DNA from: Candidatus Woesearchaeota archaeon
GTDB lineage: Archaea > Nanobdellota > Nanobdellia > Woesearchaeales > UBA11576
DNA length: 5,229 nt
Assembly (NCBI GenBank): GCA_030591125.1
Contig: JAUVBP010000093.1
Span: 1 to 5,229 of the forward strand
Direction of reading: 5' to 3'
The first letter of the stretch is position 1. Each line of letters starts with the position of its first letter. Under the pieces are notes generated by a model, which searched no databases, had not been told where the DNA came from, and was given only the letters and a program-made list of their open reading frames with translations. Positions 1-5,229 of the stretch are shown here, in pieces. The translations under genes and the position numbers were made by a program.

Positions 1-650
1 AGAACTAAATCTGCTTTTCCTGAAACCAAGTCTATATAATGAGTAGCAATTGAACATTGAAAAAGAACGTCATACCCTTTTAATCTTGATAAAAATGTGT
101 CTTGCATAAAAGTAATTCCTCTATTCCTGTCGAATTCGATATCAACATATATTCTGGTTCCCTGATCCAGTATTCTACGATCAGAAGTATGAATCAGTTC
201 TTTCTTACTGTCAATAATCACATAACTGCCTTTTCCTTTAGAGACATAAAACAACTTTTTTGTTGAGTGTTCCATAATACCTCCGAAGACATAATCTGAA
301 TAGATTGGATCCAGATTGGAAAAAATGCCGAACATTGTACTATATCTCCCTTTACCTCTGTTCATTTTGTATTCTTTGGTGCCATCTAGCCCGTCCAATA
401 CTGCAAGATATAATGGTTTCTTACAAAGATCCACCGTCCCGTGTTCTTCAGATATGATCCTAAGAGGGAGATCTGCTTCGCGGAATGTATCAATCACGGC
501 TTTCTCTGCTTCAATATCTCCAACTAAAGACATCTCACCATGAGGATTCTTTTGAACAGATTCTAATCCTTTCTCTCCTAATTCTTCATGTTTCTGATGT
601 GCCCTTTGTAGAGCCTTAATTCCCAGTTCTATCAGTTTATCTGAATACAA
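1..650 (-). CDS. Inositol monophosphatase / fructose-1,6-bisphosphatase family protein, C-terminus cut by window edge
   Basis: This is a Mg2+-dependent sugar-phosphate phosphatase. In archaea this family usually acts on inositol-1-phosphate and/or fructose-1,6-bisphosphate; the substrate cannot be told from the sequence. Translating the minus strand gives 216 codons plus 2 bases with no stop. Seen motifs, numbered from the TTG start: GDIEAE at 44-49; the metal-binding ISEEHG at 66-71 (Glu68, Glu69); the family signature DGLDGT at 86-91, equivalent to human DPIDGT with Asp86, Asp89, Gly90 and Thr91 kept but Gly for Pro; and the second signature region around CSIATHYIDLVSGKAD (199-214). The last metal-binding Asp lies beyond the window; relatives are about 250-270 aa. 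The TTG at 650-648 was chosen because a TATA box lies 27 bases upstream, matching valS and rfcL, and because the next in-frame ATG (533-531, Met40) would remove the first helix. The gene is AT-rich compared with its neighbours. It follows valS on the same strand, 112 bases on, but appears to have its own promoter. Confidence 0.88.
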   Translation of the reverse strand, partial: MYSDKLIELGIKALQRAHQKHEELGEKGLESVQKNPHGEMSLVGDIEAEKAVIDTFREADLPLRIISEEHGTVDLCKKPLYLAVLDGLDGTKEYKMNRGKGRYSTMFGIFSNLDPIYSDYVFGGIMEHSTKKLFYVSKGKGSYVIIDSKKELIHTSDRRILDQGTRIYVDIEFDRNRGITFMQDTFLSRLKGYDVLFQCSIATHYIDLVSGKADLV

Positions 651-668
651 TTTAAATTGATGAATAGT

Positions 669-688
669 AAGCTTATATAAAAGCTTAT
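669..688. repeat. Pair of AAGCTTAT direct repeats over the phosphatase TATA box
   Basis: AAGCTTAT occurs at 669-676 and again at 681-688, 12 bases apart. Because AAGCTT is its own reverse complement, the arrangement also places a symmetric AAGCTT on each side of the palindromic TTATATAA at 673-680. Position over a core promoter suggests a regulator site, but A/T-rich words of this length could also recur by chance. Confidence 0.4.
672..682 (-). promoter_or_regulatory. TATA box of the phosphatase gene
   Basis: Read on the minus strand this is TTTTATATAAG, a strong archaeal TATA box. Its centre (about 677) is 27 bases before the TTG at 650, so transcription would begin at or next to the start codon and the mRNA would be leaderless. 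No ribosome-binding site is seen in front of the TTG. Confidence 0.6.
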
Positions 689-712
689 CATAAGACAATA
701 GAATCCGAAATC

Positions 713-718
713 AAAAAA
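713..718 (-). terminator. Oligo-T stretch downstream of valS
   Basis: Six consecutive T residues on the minus strand lie about 45 bases after the valS stop, within TTATTTTTTGATTT. Archaeal intrinsic termination can need only such T tracts, without a hairpin, and none is obvious here. A single T6 run is weak evidence. Confidence 0.35.
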
Positions 719-762
719 TAAGGGTTAGTTCTGAACAGGTGATTATGTACTCACTCCAGCTC

Positions 763-3237
763 TTAGCCAGTCTCTTCAACCAACTCAACAGATACCTTGA
801 TATTCTCATGATCCTCAAGAGGGATAGTTCCGGTCCCGAAGCTGAATTCAGTCGCGTTTGCCGTCGATGTGAGATCTTTCTGGGCGCTCTCGATCTTTTC
901 CCTGTGCTCACCATCACATTCTACTGTGAGCTTTACAGGTTTTTTCAACGACACCTGCTTCTCTGACTTGAACTTGCGAACCGCACCTATTATGTCGACA
1001 AGGATGTCTCCTGCGACCTCTGCCTGTTCATTGAGAAGATGCTCCTGCACTTCAGGCCACTGTGCAAGGTGGATAGACTTCACACCTTCTTTCTCTGCGA
1101 AGTAAAGCTGGTAGACTGCCTCGGTTATGTGTGGCATTATCGGAGCGATCATCTTCAATGTCTCATTGAAGAGGTGATAGAGCGTGAACTGTGCTGCTGT
1201 CTTCTCCTTGTCACCACGAGCATCAGGATTGTAGAGCCGGTCCTTGCAGAACTCCAGATAATTATCACAGATGCTTCCCCAGAACAGCTTAGTGGTTGCG
1301 GCGAATGCTTTTGAATATTCATACTTGTCAAAACTTTCAGTGGCCTGGCCGACCACTTTCTGGAGCTTGGAAAGTGCCCACCTGTCCATCGGCCGCAGTT
1401 CAACGTCTTCCAGCTTTGTGGATGTGTCAAAACCCTCCAGGCTCATTATGGCGAACTTTGTCGCGTTCCAGATCTTGTTCACCATCTTCTGACCTGCGAC
1501 CATCTCTTTCTCCTGGAAGCTGAGATCATCACCGAGTTTGGATCCTCCTGCAAGATATCTGAGTGCATCAGCACAGTACTTCTGCATCATCTGCTGCGGC
1601 TCTATGACATTACCCTTTGACTTTGACATCTTCTTCCCTTTCGGGTCGAGCATCCAGCCGTTGATGAAACAATCATTCCAGGGTTTCATCTCGAAATGAA
1701 GATTGCTCTTGACAACTGTGTTGAACAGCCAGAACGAGATTATGTCATGACCCTGCGGCCGTAGGCTCATAGGATTACTTATCAGTTCATCGTAACAAGG
1801 TTTTCCTTTGAAGAGCTCTTTGACTATTGTCGGCGTGAGTGATGAAGTTGCCCAGGTATTGAGTATGTCACTTTCACCCTCTAAGTCGGTGCAGCCGCAT
1901 TTTGGGCACTTATCGACAGGAGGTCTGTCCTCGAGCGGGTCTACTGGCAGGTCCTTCTCTTCTGCAACTATGACCTCGTCACATTTTTTACAATACCATA
2001 CAGGTATTGGGATGCCGAAATATATCTGCCTTGAGACACACCAGTCCCATTGCAGTCCCTGCACCCAATTATCATATCTGTTCTTCATGTGGTGGGGGAA
2101 CCAATCAAAATCTCCACCCCATCGCAACATATCCTCCTTGAGATCAAGATACTTGACAAACCACTGCTTTGAGTGGACAAATTCAATAGGGGTGTCGCAT
2201 CTCTCGTGAGCATTGACTGTATGCTTTATCGGTTTCTGTCCAGTAAGAAGACCTACAGCTTTCATGTCTTCGATGATGGTCTTTCTTGCTTCTTCTATCT
2301 TCATACCTTCATACTTTCCAGCAAGTGCAGTCATCTTTCCGTCCCTGCCGATCGCTTCACGTATGGGTAACTTGTGCGCTTTCTGCCATTCCATGTCTGT
2401 CGAGTCACCGAAGGTGCAGCACATCACCAGTCCGGTGCCTTTCTCTGTGTCTGCACGAGGGTCTTCCATTATGGGAACTTCGTGATTGAAAAGAGGGACC
2501 TTGGCCATCTTGCCTTTGAGGTGCTGGTAGCGCTTGTCATCTGGATGGTAGAATACAGAGACGCAGGCAGGCAGGAGCTCTGGTCGCGTTGTTGCGATGG
2601 TAAGATTTTCATCACCTATGTTGAATGTTATATCATTGAAGAATGAATCAAGCTCTATGTCAATACACTCTACCTGCGATATTGCAGTCTGACATTTCGG
2701 GCAATACATCGCAGGTGCTTCCATCCTGTACTGGCGACCTGCCTTGTATAGGTCCAGGAATGATTTCTGGGATATCTTCTGACAGTGTGGATCGATTGTC
2801 GAATATTTTACGTCAAAGTCACAGCTGATACCCAGGCGCTTCCAGTCCAATGTGTACGCAGGCCTAAGTTCCTGTTCAAGCGTGTCATGACAGAGTTTCC
2901 TGAATTCTTTCCTTCCCATGTGGCGGGCACTCACTTTCTTTGTCTTCTGGATCAGAGTCTGCGTAGGGAGGCCGTTATCATCCGTGCCAAATGGCTGGAG
3001 CACGTTGAAACCTTTCATCCTTTTGTAACGTGCTATGAAATCCTGCTGGCTGTTGGCAAATGCGTGCCCCATGTGCATCTTTCCGGATACTGTGGGTGGA
3101 GGAGTGTCTATAGAGAAGATGATCCTGTCTGATTCAGGGTCGAACCTGTATGTTCCTTCAGATTCCCAGAACTTCTGCAGCCTTTCCTCTTCTGAATGAG
3201 CGTCGTATTTCTTTGGTAATCCAGTCTGGTCTGTCAT
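763..3237 (-). CDS. valS: Valyl-tRNA synthetase, archaeal type
   Basis: A cytoplasmic class I aminoacyl-tRNA synthetase that charges tRNA-Val with valine and hydrolyses mischarged Thr-tRNA-Val. The 824-residue product is complete. Motifs in order: HIGH as HMGH (55-58) after PPPTVSGKM; FGTDDNGLPT (about 83-92), the archaeal/eukaryotic form of the segment that reads GTDHAG in bacterial ValRS; a zinc-knuckle-like CPKC (179-182); the editing (CP1) domain with ATTRPE (215-220) and GTGL at 267-270, followed by a candidate catalytic Asp281; a second cysteine set CKKC (416-419) and CPKC (444-447); KMSKS (536-540); and a DALR-type anticodon-binding domain from about 617. The long C-terminal coiled coil of bacterial ValRS is absent. 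No other start is needed: ATG at 3237-3235 gives a normal N-terminus (GLPKKYDAHSEEERLQKFW). It is divergent from rfcL with 193 bases between them. All expected catalytic motifs are intact. Confidence 0.97.
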   Translation of the reverse strand: MTDQTGLPKKYDAHSEEERLQKFWESEGTYRFDPESDRIIFSIDTPPPTVSGKMHMGHAFANSQQDFIARYKRMKGFNVLQPFGTDDNGLPTQTLIQKTKKVSARHMGRKEFRKLCHDTLEQELRPAYTLDWKRLGISCDFDVKYSTIDPHCQKISQKSFLDLYKAGRQYRMEAPAMYCPKCQTAISQVECIDIELDSFFNDITFNIGDENLTIATTRPELLPACVSVFYHPDDKRYQHLKGKMAKVPLFNHEVPIMEDPRADTEKGTGLVMCCTFGDSTDMEWQKAHKLPIREAIGRDGKMTALAGKYEGMKIEEARKTIIEDMKAVGLLTGQKPIKHTVNAHERCDTPIEFVHSKQWFVKYLDLKEDMLRWGGDFDWFPHHMKNRYDNWVQGLQWDWCVSRQIYFGIPIPVWYCKKCDEVIVAEEKDLPVDPLEDRPPVDKCPKCGCTDLEGESDILNTWATSSLTPTIVKELFKGKPCYDELISNPMSLRPQGHDIISFWLFNTVVKSNLHFEMKPWNDCFINGWMLDPKGKKMSKSKGNVIEPQQMMQKYCADALRYLAGGSKLGDDLSFQEKEMVAGQKMVNKIWNATKFAIMSLEGFDTSTKLEDVELRPMDRWALSKLQKVVGQATESFDKYEYSKAFAATTKLFWGSICDNYLEFCKDRLYNPDARGDKEKTAAQFTLYHLFNETLKMIAPIMPHITEAVYQLYFAEKEGVKSIHLAQWPEVQEHLLNEQAEVAGDILVDIIGAVRKFKSEKQVSLKKPVKLTVECDGEHREKIESAQKDLTSTANATEFSFGTGTIPLEDHENIKVSVELVEETG

Positions 3238-3259
3238 GACCTTTGAGTTTTCAATTCGG

Positions 3260-3267
3260 TATTTAAA
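3260..3267 (-). promoter_or_regulatory. Proximal TATA box of valS
   Basis: TTTAAATA on the minus strand is centred about 27 bases before the valS ATG. That spacing puts the expected transcription start at the ATG itself, so this promoter would make a leaderless mRNA. The AAAGG at 3245-3241 is too close to the ATG to be a standard ribosome-binding site. Confidence 0.6.
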
Positions 3268-3307
3268 CGTTTAGGTGATTGTCCGGGAGCGGTCTTTTTT
3301 TGGGTTT

Positions 3308-3325
3308 TACTTACATTGTAAGTAT
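3308..3325. promoter_or_regulatory. Palindromic operator-like repeat, copy 1
   Basis: TACTTACATTGTAAGTAT. The first 17 bases (3308-3324) are a perfect palindrome of 8+1+8 around T3316. The same 18 bases recur at 3341-3358. Size and symmetry fit a dimeric helix-turn-helix regulator. The copy lies just on the valS side of the central TATA box, where a bound protein would cover the space between TATA and the predicted leftward start. The regulator is unknown. Confidence 0.7.
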
Positions 3326-3329
3326 GTCC

Positions 3330-3337
3330 TTTATAAA
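3330..3337. promoter_or_regulatory. Central palindromic TATA box in the valS/rfcL divergent region
   Basis: TTTATAAA is a good TATA box on either strand because it is its own reverse complement. Its centre (3333.5) is at the midpoint of the 3238-3430 intergenic region. Transcripts starting about 26 bases either way would carry leaders of about 70 bases into valS and rfcL. It is additional to the proximal TATA boxes of the two genes and lies between the two operator-like palindromes. Confidence 0.5.
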
Positions 3338-3340
3338 TGG

Positions 3341-3358
3341 TACTTACATTGTAAGTAT
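3341..3358. promoter_or_regulatory. Palindromic operator-like repeat, copy 2
   Basis: Identical in all 18 bases to 3308-3325, with the perfect 17-bp palindrome at 3341-3357 centred on T3349. The two centres are 33 bp apart, about three helical turns, so two dimers would sit on roughly the same face of the DNA. This copy lies on the rfcL side of the central TATA box and ends just before the predicted rightward start near 3360. Confidence 0.7.
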
Positions 3359-3399
3359 CTGTGGGATGTTGTGTAACCTGTCTATTTTCTACAATAAAA

Positions 3400-3407
3400 C
3401 TTAATAA
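3400..3407 (+). promoter_or_regulatory. Proximal TATA box of rfcL
   Basis: CTTAATAA preceded by an A-rich stretch (ACAATAAAA) that could act as a BRE. Its centre is about 27-28 bases before the ATG at 3431, predicting a leaderless rfcL mRNA. No Shine-Dalgarno-like GGTG or GGAG lies in front of the ATG. Confidence 0.55.
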
Positions 3408-3430
3408 CCTGTCCCAAGTTCTTATCCTGT

Positions 3431-4654
3431 ATGAAAGAAAGGGTCAAACCATGGACGCAGAAGTATGCACCTAAGAGCATCAAGGAGCTTCAAGGACAGG
3501 ATAAGGCTGCCGCTGACCTGAAGCGGTTTGTCCTGAATTTCAAGAATGAGCGGAAGAAAGCGATGTTCCTTCATGGACCTACTGGCTGTGGCAAGACATG
3601 TTCTGTCTATGCACTTGCCGATGAGATGGATCTCGAGACAGTAGAGCTCAATGCTTCAGACTTCCGTACAGGTGCCAGCATAGCCAGTGTCATCGGTATA
3701 GCTTCCAAGCAGATGTCTCTGTTCGGTAAAGGAAAGCTCATACTCATCGATGAGGTGGATGGGGTCTCTGGGACAAAAGACAGGGGAGGGATACCTGAGA
3801 TATGCCGCATCATCGAAGATACTTCATTCCCTATTGTGATAACTGCCAATGACCCTTTTGACAAGAAGTTCTCTGCATTACGTAAGAAGACTGCTCTCGT
3901 AGAGTTCGGCGTGCTTCAAAGTTCTGACGTGTTCGAGACACTCATGAAGATAGCCGACCTCGAGAATATCGATTATGAGGAGGATGCATTGAGAGCCCTT
4001 TCCCGTCGCACTGGTGGTGACATGCGTTCTGCGATCAATGACCTGCAGATGCTAGGTTCAGGTGGTGTGCTGAAATGCAAAGACCTCGACGCTCTCTCCG
4101 ACAGGGAACGGGTAGAAGAGATAACCACGGCACTGACAAAAATATTCAAGACAACTGATCCAGTGATTGCCCGGAAGTCTTTTGATACTGTGAGCGAAGA
4201 CCTCAATCACTGTATCCTTTGGGTAGATGAGAACCTTCCGAAGGAATATGAGAAAGCAGCAGACCTTGCAAGAGCATATGATTACCTATCTAAAGCTAAC
4301 ATCATGAACAGGCGTATAATGCGCTGGCAGCACTGGAGATTCCTTACTTATGTCAATGATTACATAAGCGCAGGTGTCGCGGTGTCAAAAGATGAGAAGT
4401 ACAGGAAGATGGTGGATTATGTCCGTACAGAGAGGCCTCTGAAAATATACATCGCAAATCGGAAATATCAGAAGAGATTAGCGATATGTGAAAAGATAGC
4501 TGAGAAGACGCACTCATCAAAGAAGGAAGTTGTCAAGAGCACCTACCCTTATATCAAGGCAATGTTCAAGAAAGGAAAGGATAAGGCAGTACTTTCCAAG
4601 ATTGCAGACGAGTTGGTTCTTGATGGTGATGAATTGGAGTATCTTAAAAGATAA
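3431..4654 (+). CDS. rfcL: Replication factor C large subunit (clamp loader ATPase), short form
   Basis: The large subunit of the archaeal clamp loader, which with RfcS subunits uses ATP to open the PCNA ring and load it on primed DNA. The 407-residue product begins with the family's typical N-terminus (KPWTQKYAPKSIKELQGQ). AAA+ motifs: Walker A GPTGCGKT (49-56); NASDFRT (74-80); Walker B LILIDEVD (103-110); sensor 1 around ITAN (137-140); sensor 2 helix in GGDMRSAINDLQ (195-206), Arg199. The collar domain follows, with the characteristic YLSKANIMNRRIMRWQHWR stretch (285-303) and AGVA (314-317). Family members are often about 470-500 aa and end in a linker plus PCNA-interacting (PIP) peptide. 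This one stops at ELEYLKR with no such tail, and nothing PIP-like is coded just past the TAA. The start is fixed by homology and the TATA spacing. Divergent from valS. Confidence 0.96.
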   Translation: MKERVKPWTQKYAPKSIKELQGQDKAAADLKRFVLNFKNERKKAMFLHGPTGCGKTCSVYALADEMDLETVELNASDFRTGASIASVIGIASKQMSLFGKGKLILIDEVDGVSGTKDRGGIPEICRIIEDTSFPIVITANDPFDKKFSALRKKTALVEFGVLQSSDVFETLMKIADLENIDYEEDALRALSRRTGGDMRSAINDLQMLGSGGVLKCKDLDALSDRERVEEITTALTKIFKTTDPVIARKSFDTVSEDLNHCILWVDENLPKEYEKAADLARAYDYLSKANIMNRRIMRWQHWRFLTYVNDYISAGVAVSKDEKYRKMVDYVRTERPLKIYIANRKYQKRLAICEKIAEKTHSSKKEVVKSTYPYIKAMFKKGKDKAVLSKIADELVLDGDELEYLKR

Positions 4655-4673
4655 TTTTTTCATTCTACTTTTT
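4655..4673 (+). terminator. Oligo-T terminator after rfcL
   Basis: Directly after the rfcL TAA there is a run of six T (4655-4660), then a pyrimidine-rich stretch with a run of five T (4669-4673). Consecutive T tracts without a stem fit archaeal intrinsic termination. Confidence 0.55.
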
Positions 4674-4681
4674 CTATTCTA

Positions 4682-4851
4682 GCAGCACTAAAGCCGGTGA
4701 CGCCAATCAGCAGGCATTTAACTTCACAAAACTAACCAATAAATAAGGTACTCCTGCGGCGAACATTTAATCCTGTCCAACTCACGCATGCGTCGGCGTC
4801 CCGGAGCTTGGTGAGTGGAGCGAGACAAGCGGAAGTAGGCTTTTGTGCTGC
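4682..4851. other. Unidentified structured block closed by a 14-bp inverted repeat (candidate ncRNA or MITE-like element)
   Basis: There is no protein gene in this stretch between rfcL and glyS. Its ends are inverted copies: GCAGCACTAAAGCC (4682-4695) against GGCTTTTGTGCTGC (4838-4851), 13 of 14 positions pairing. Nested inside, CCGGTGACGCC (4694-4704) can pair with GGCGTCCCGG (4795-4804), 10 pairs with one bulged T; only two base pairs compete with the outer stem. Further pairings are GCTTG (4806-4810) with CAAGC (4826-4830), GCAGG (4710-4714) with CCTGC (4753-4757), and a possible pseudoknot ACTCAC (4780-4785) with GTGAGT (4811-4816). The 3' half is GC-rich compared with the spacer around it. 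It matches no tRNA, 5S, SRP or RNase P signature that I can recognise. The strand cannot be settled: no convincing promoter is placed for either. No clear target-site duplication flanks it, which weakens the mobile-element reading. Confidence 0.45.
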
Positions 4852-4918
4852 GGTAAGTTAGTAAATGGGGTGGATTATCATTTTAAGTAGCCTAAACACG
4901 ACGTCTAAACAGCACAAA

Positions 4919-4928
4919 CTATATAAAT
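4919..4928 (+). promoter_or_regulatory. TATA box of glyS
   Basis: CTATATAAAT is the best TATA box in the 4655-4981 gap. A start about 26 bases downstream falls near 4950, giving a leader of roughly 30 bases before the glyS ATG at 4982. Because it lies downstream of the structured block at 4682-4851, that block is unlikely to be part of the glyS leader. Confidence 0.6.
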
Positions 4929-4930
4929 GA

Positions 4931-4946
4931 AAAACCCTAAAACCCT
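4931..4946. repeat. Tandem AAAACCCT repeat between the glyS TATA box and start site
   Basis: AAAACCCT occurs twice head to tail (4931-4938 and 4939-4946). Upstream, CTAAACA also occurs twice, at 4892-4898 and 4905-4911. Placement between TATA and the predicted transcription start would suit a regulator site, but two copies of short words are weak evidence. Confidence 0.4.
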
Positions 4947-4970
4947 GATTAATGTAGTGAAATCTATATC

Positions 4971-4974
4971 GGTG
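4971..4974 (+). promoter_or_regulatory. Ribosome-binding site of glyS
   Basis: GGTG, part of the archaeal Shine-Dalgarno consensus GGTGA, ends seven bases before the ATG at 4982. It favours that ATG over the in-frame ATG at 5039, which has no such motif at a usable distance. It also sets glyS apart from valS and rfcL, which look leaderless. Confidence 0.45.
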
Positions 4975-4981
4975 CAGCTTA

Positions 4982-5229
4982 ATGACGGAAAAAGGCGCAG
5001 AAAAGACAACTGATAATGGTGCTGATGCTGTAGTCAGCATGAACATCGATGACATGGCAGTATTCTGCAAGAAAAAGGGATTTGTATATCCTAGCTCTGA
5101 GATCTATGGAGGCATGGCAGGATTCTTTGATTATGGCCCCCTTGGAGTAGAAGTTAAGAACAGCATCAAGCAGTCTTGGTGGAAAAGATTTGTCCAGCGA
5201 AGAGAGGATGTTTTTGGGATTGATGGGAC
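4982..5229 (+). CDS. glyS: Glycyl-tRNA synthetase, bacterial-like dimeric type, N-terminal 82 codons
   Basis: A class II synthetase that charges tRNA-Gly with glycine in the cytoplasm. Only the N-terminus is in the window; the reading frame is open to the right edge. Recognisable segments: [16 protein letters not shown] (29-44), [13 protein letters not shown] (48-60), [10 protein letters not shown] (62-71) and REDVFGIDG (74-82). These follow the alpha2-type GlyRS. The SSEIYGG, GVE-KN and WW features match the Thermus/bacterial branch as I recall it, whereas typical archaeal enzymes read like SFEIYGG and PLGA. The class II motifs 2 and 3 lie beyond the window. The ATG at 4982 is supported by GGTG seven bases upstream and a TATA box at 4919. 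It adds a polar 19-residue extension compared with a start at Met20 (5039), which would line up better with the usual family N-terminus. An in-frame TGA at 4958-4960 rules out starts further upstream. Confidence 0.92.
   Translation, partial: MTEKGAEKTTDNGADAVVSMNIDDMAVFCKKKGFVYPSSEIYGGMAGFFDYGPLGVEVKNSIKQSWWKRFVQRREDVFGIDG

Noticed and set aside
316..543. 75-codon open frame on the plus strand
   Set aside because: It lies antisense to the phosphatase gene, whose family motifs are plain on the other strand; no promoter or ribosome site.
632..691. Short minus-strand frame of 19 codons starting ATG at 691-689, overlapping the phosphatase start
   Set aside because: It begins upstream of the TATA box that would drive it and has no ribosome site; unlikely to be translated.
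1808..2209. 133-codon plus-strand open frame inside valS
   Set aside because: Antisense shadow of the ValRS coding sequence; its protein shows no recognisable motif and the ValRS frame is intact throughout.
3308..3358. The two identical repeats as the start of a CRISPR array
   Set aside because: Only two copies, 18 bases long, with a 15-base spacer containing a TATA box; each is a full palindrome, and no cas gene is near.
3710..3735. QMSLFG in RfcL (residues 94-99) as an internal PCNA-binding motif
   Set aside because: It lies in the AAA+ core just before Walker B, where SLFG is a usual family feature, and lacks the aromatic pair of a PIP box.
4784..4793. 10-bp perfect palindrome ACGCATGCGT as a separate operator
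   Set aside because: It sits inside the structured block, away from any TATA box; a palindrome of this length can occur by chance, so it is not called separately.
4750..4851. Possible 5S rRNA or SRP RNA similarity (GGAAGTAGGC and similar phrases)
   Set aside because: Only short phrases match; the order of elements and the secondary structure do not fit either RNA.
4858..5070. 70-codon minus-strand open frame overlapping the glyS start
   Set aside because: It covers the glyS promoter and reads antisense through the conserved glyS N-terminus; the product resembles no family I know.

Overview
The window comes from an archaeon. The evidence is a replication factor C large subunit (RfcL), an archaeal/eukaryotic-type valyl-tRNA synthetase (GTDDNGLPT motif rather than the bacterial GTDHAG form), and TATA-box promoters placed about 27 bases upstream of start codons with no room for a leader. 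The lineage cannot be fixed from this sequence. The short RfcL and the bacterial-looking glycyl-tRNA synthetase would fit a reduced, DPANN-like or other uncultured archaeon, but that is inference. Codon use and base composition suggest a non-extreme organism of middling GC.

Layout: (1) Positions 1-650, minus strand: the N-terminal 216 codons of an inositol-monophosphatase/fructose-bisphosphatase family enzyme that runs off the left edge. It is clearly more AT-rich than the rest and seems to start at a TTG codon behind its own TATA box. (2) 651-762: a short spacer with the end of the valS transcript (oligo-T) and the phosphatase promoter. (3) 763-3237, minus strand: complete valS. (4) 3238-3430: the divergent valS/rfcL control region. 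Each gene has its own proximal TATA box. At the exact midpoint sits a palindromic TATA box between two identical 17-bp palindromes, which looks like an operator-promoter-operator module. (5) 3431-4654, plus strand: complete rfcL, short and lacking the usual C-terminal PCNA-binding tail. (6) 4655-4981: a 327-base gap with no protein gene. It holds an oligo-T terminator, an unidentified block of about 170 bases closed by a 14-bp near-perfect inverted repeat with more nested pairing (candidate structured RNA or MITE-like element), and the glyS promoter. (7) 4982-5229, plus strand: the first 82 codons of glyS, of the bacterial (Thermus-like) dimeric type.

Together this is mostly an information-processing locus: two aminoacyl-tRNA synthetases and the DNA clamp loader. 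The phosphatase is metabolically unrelated and probably transcribed separately. The two items most worth following up are the symmetric operator module at 3308-3358 and the structured block at 4682-4851.
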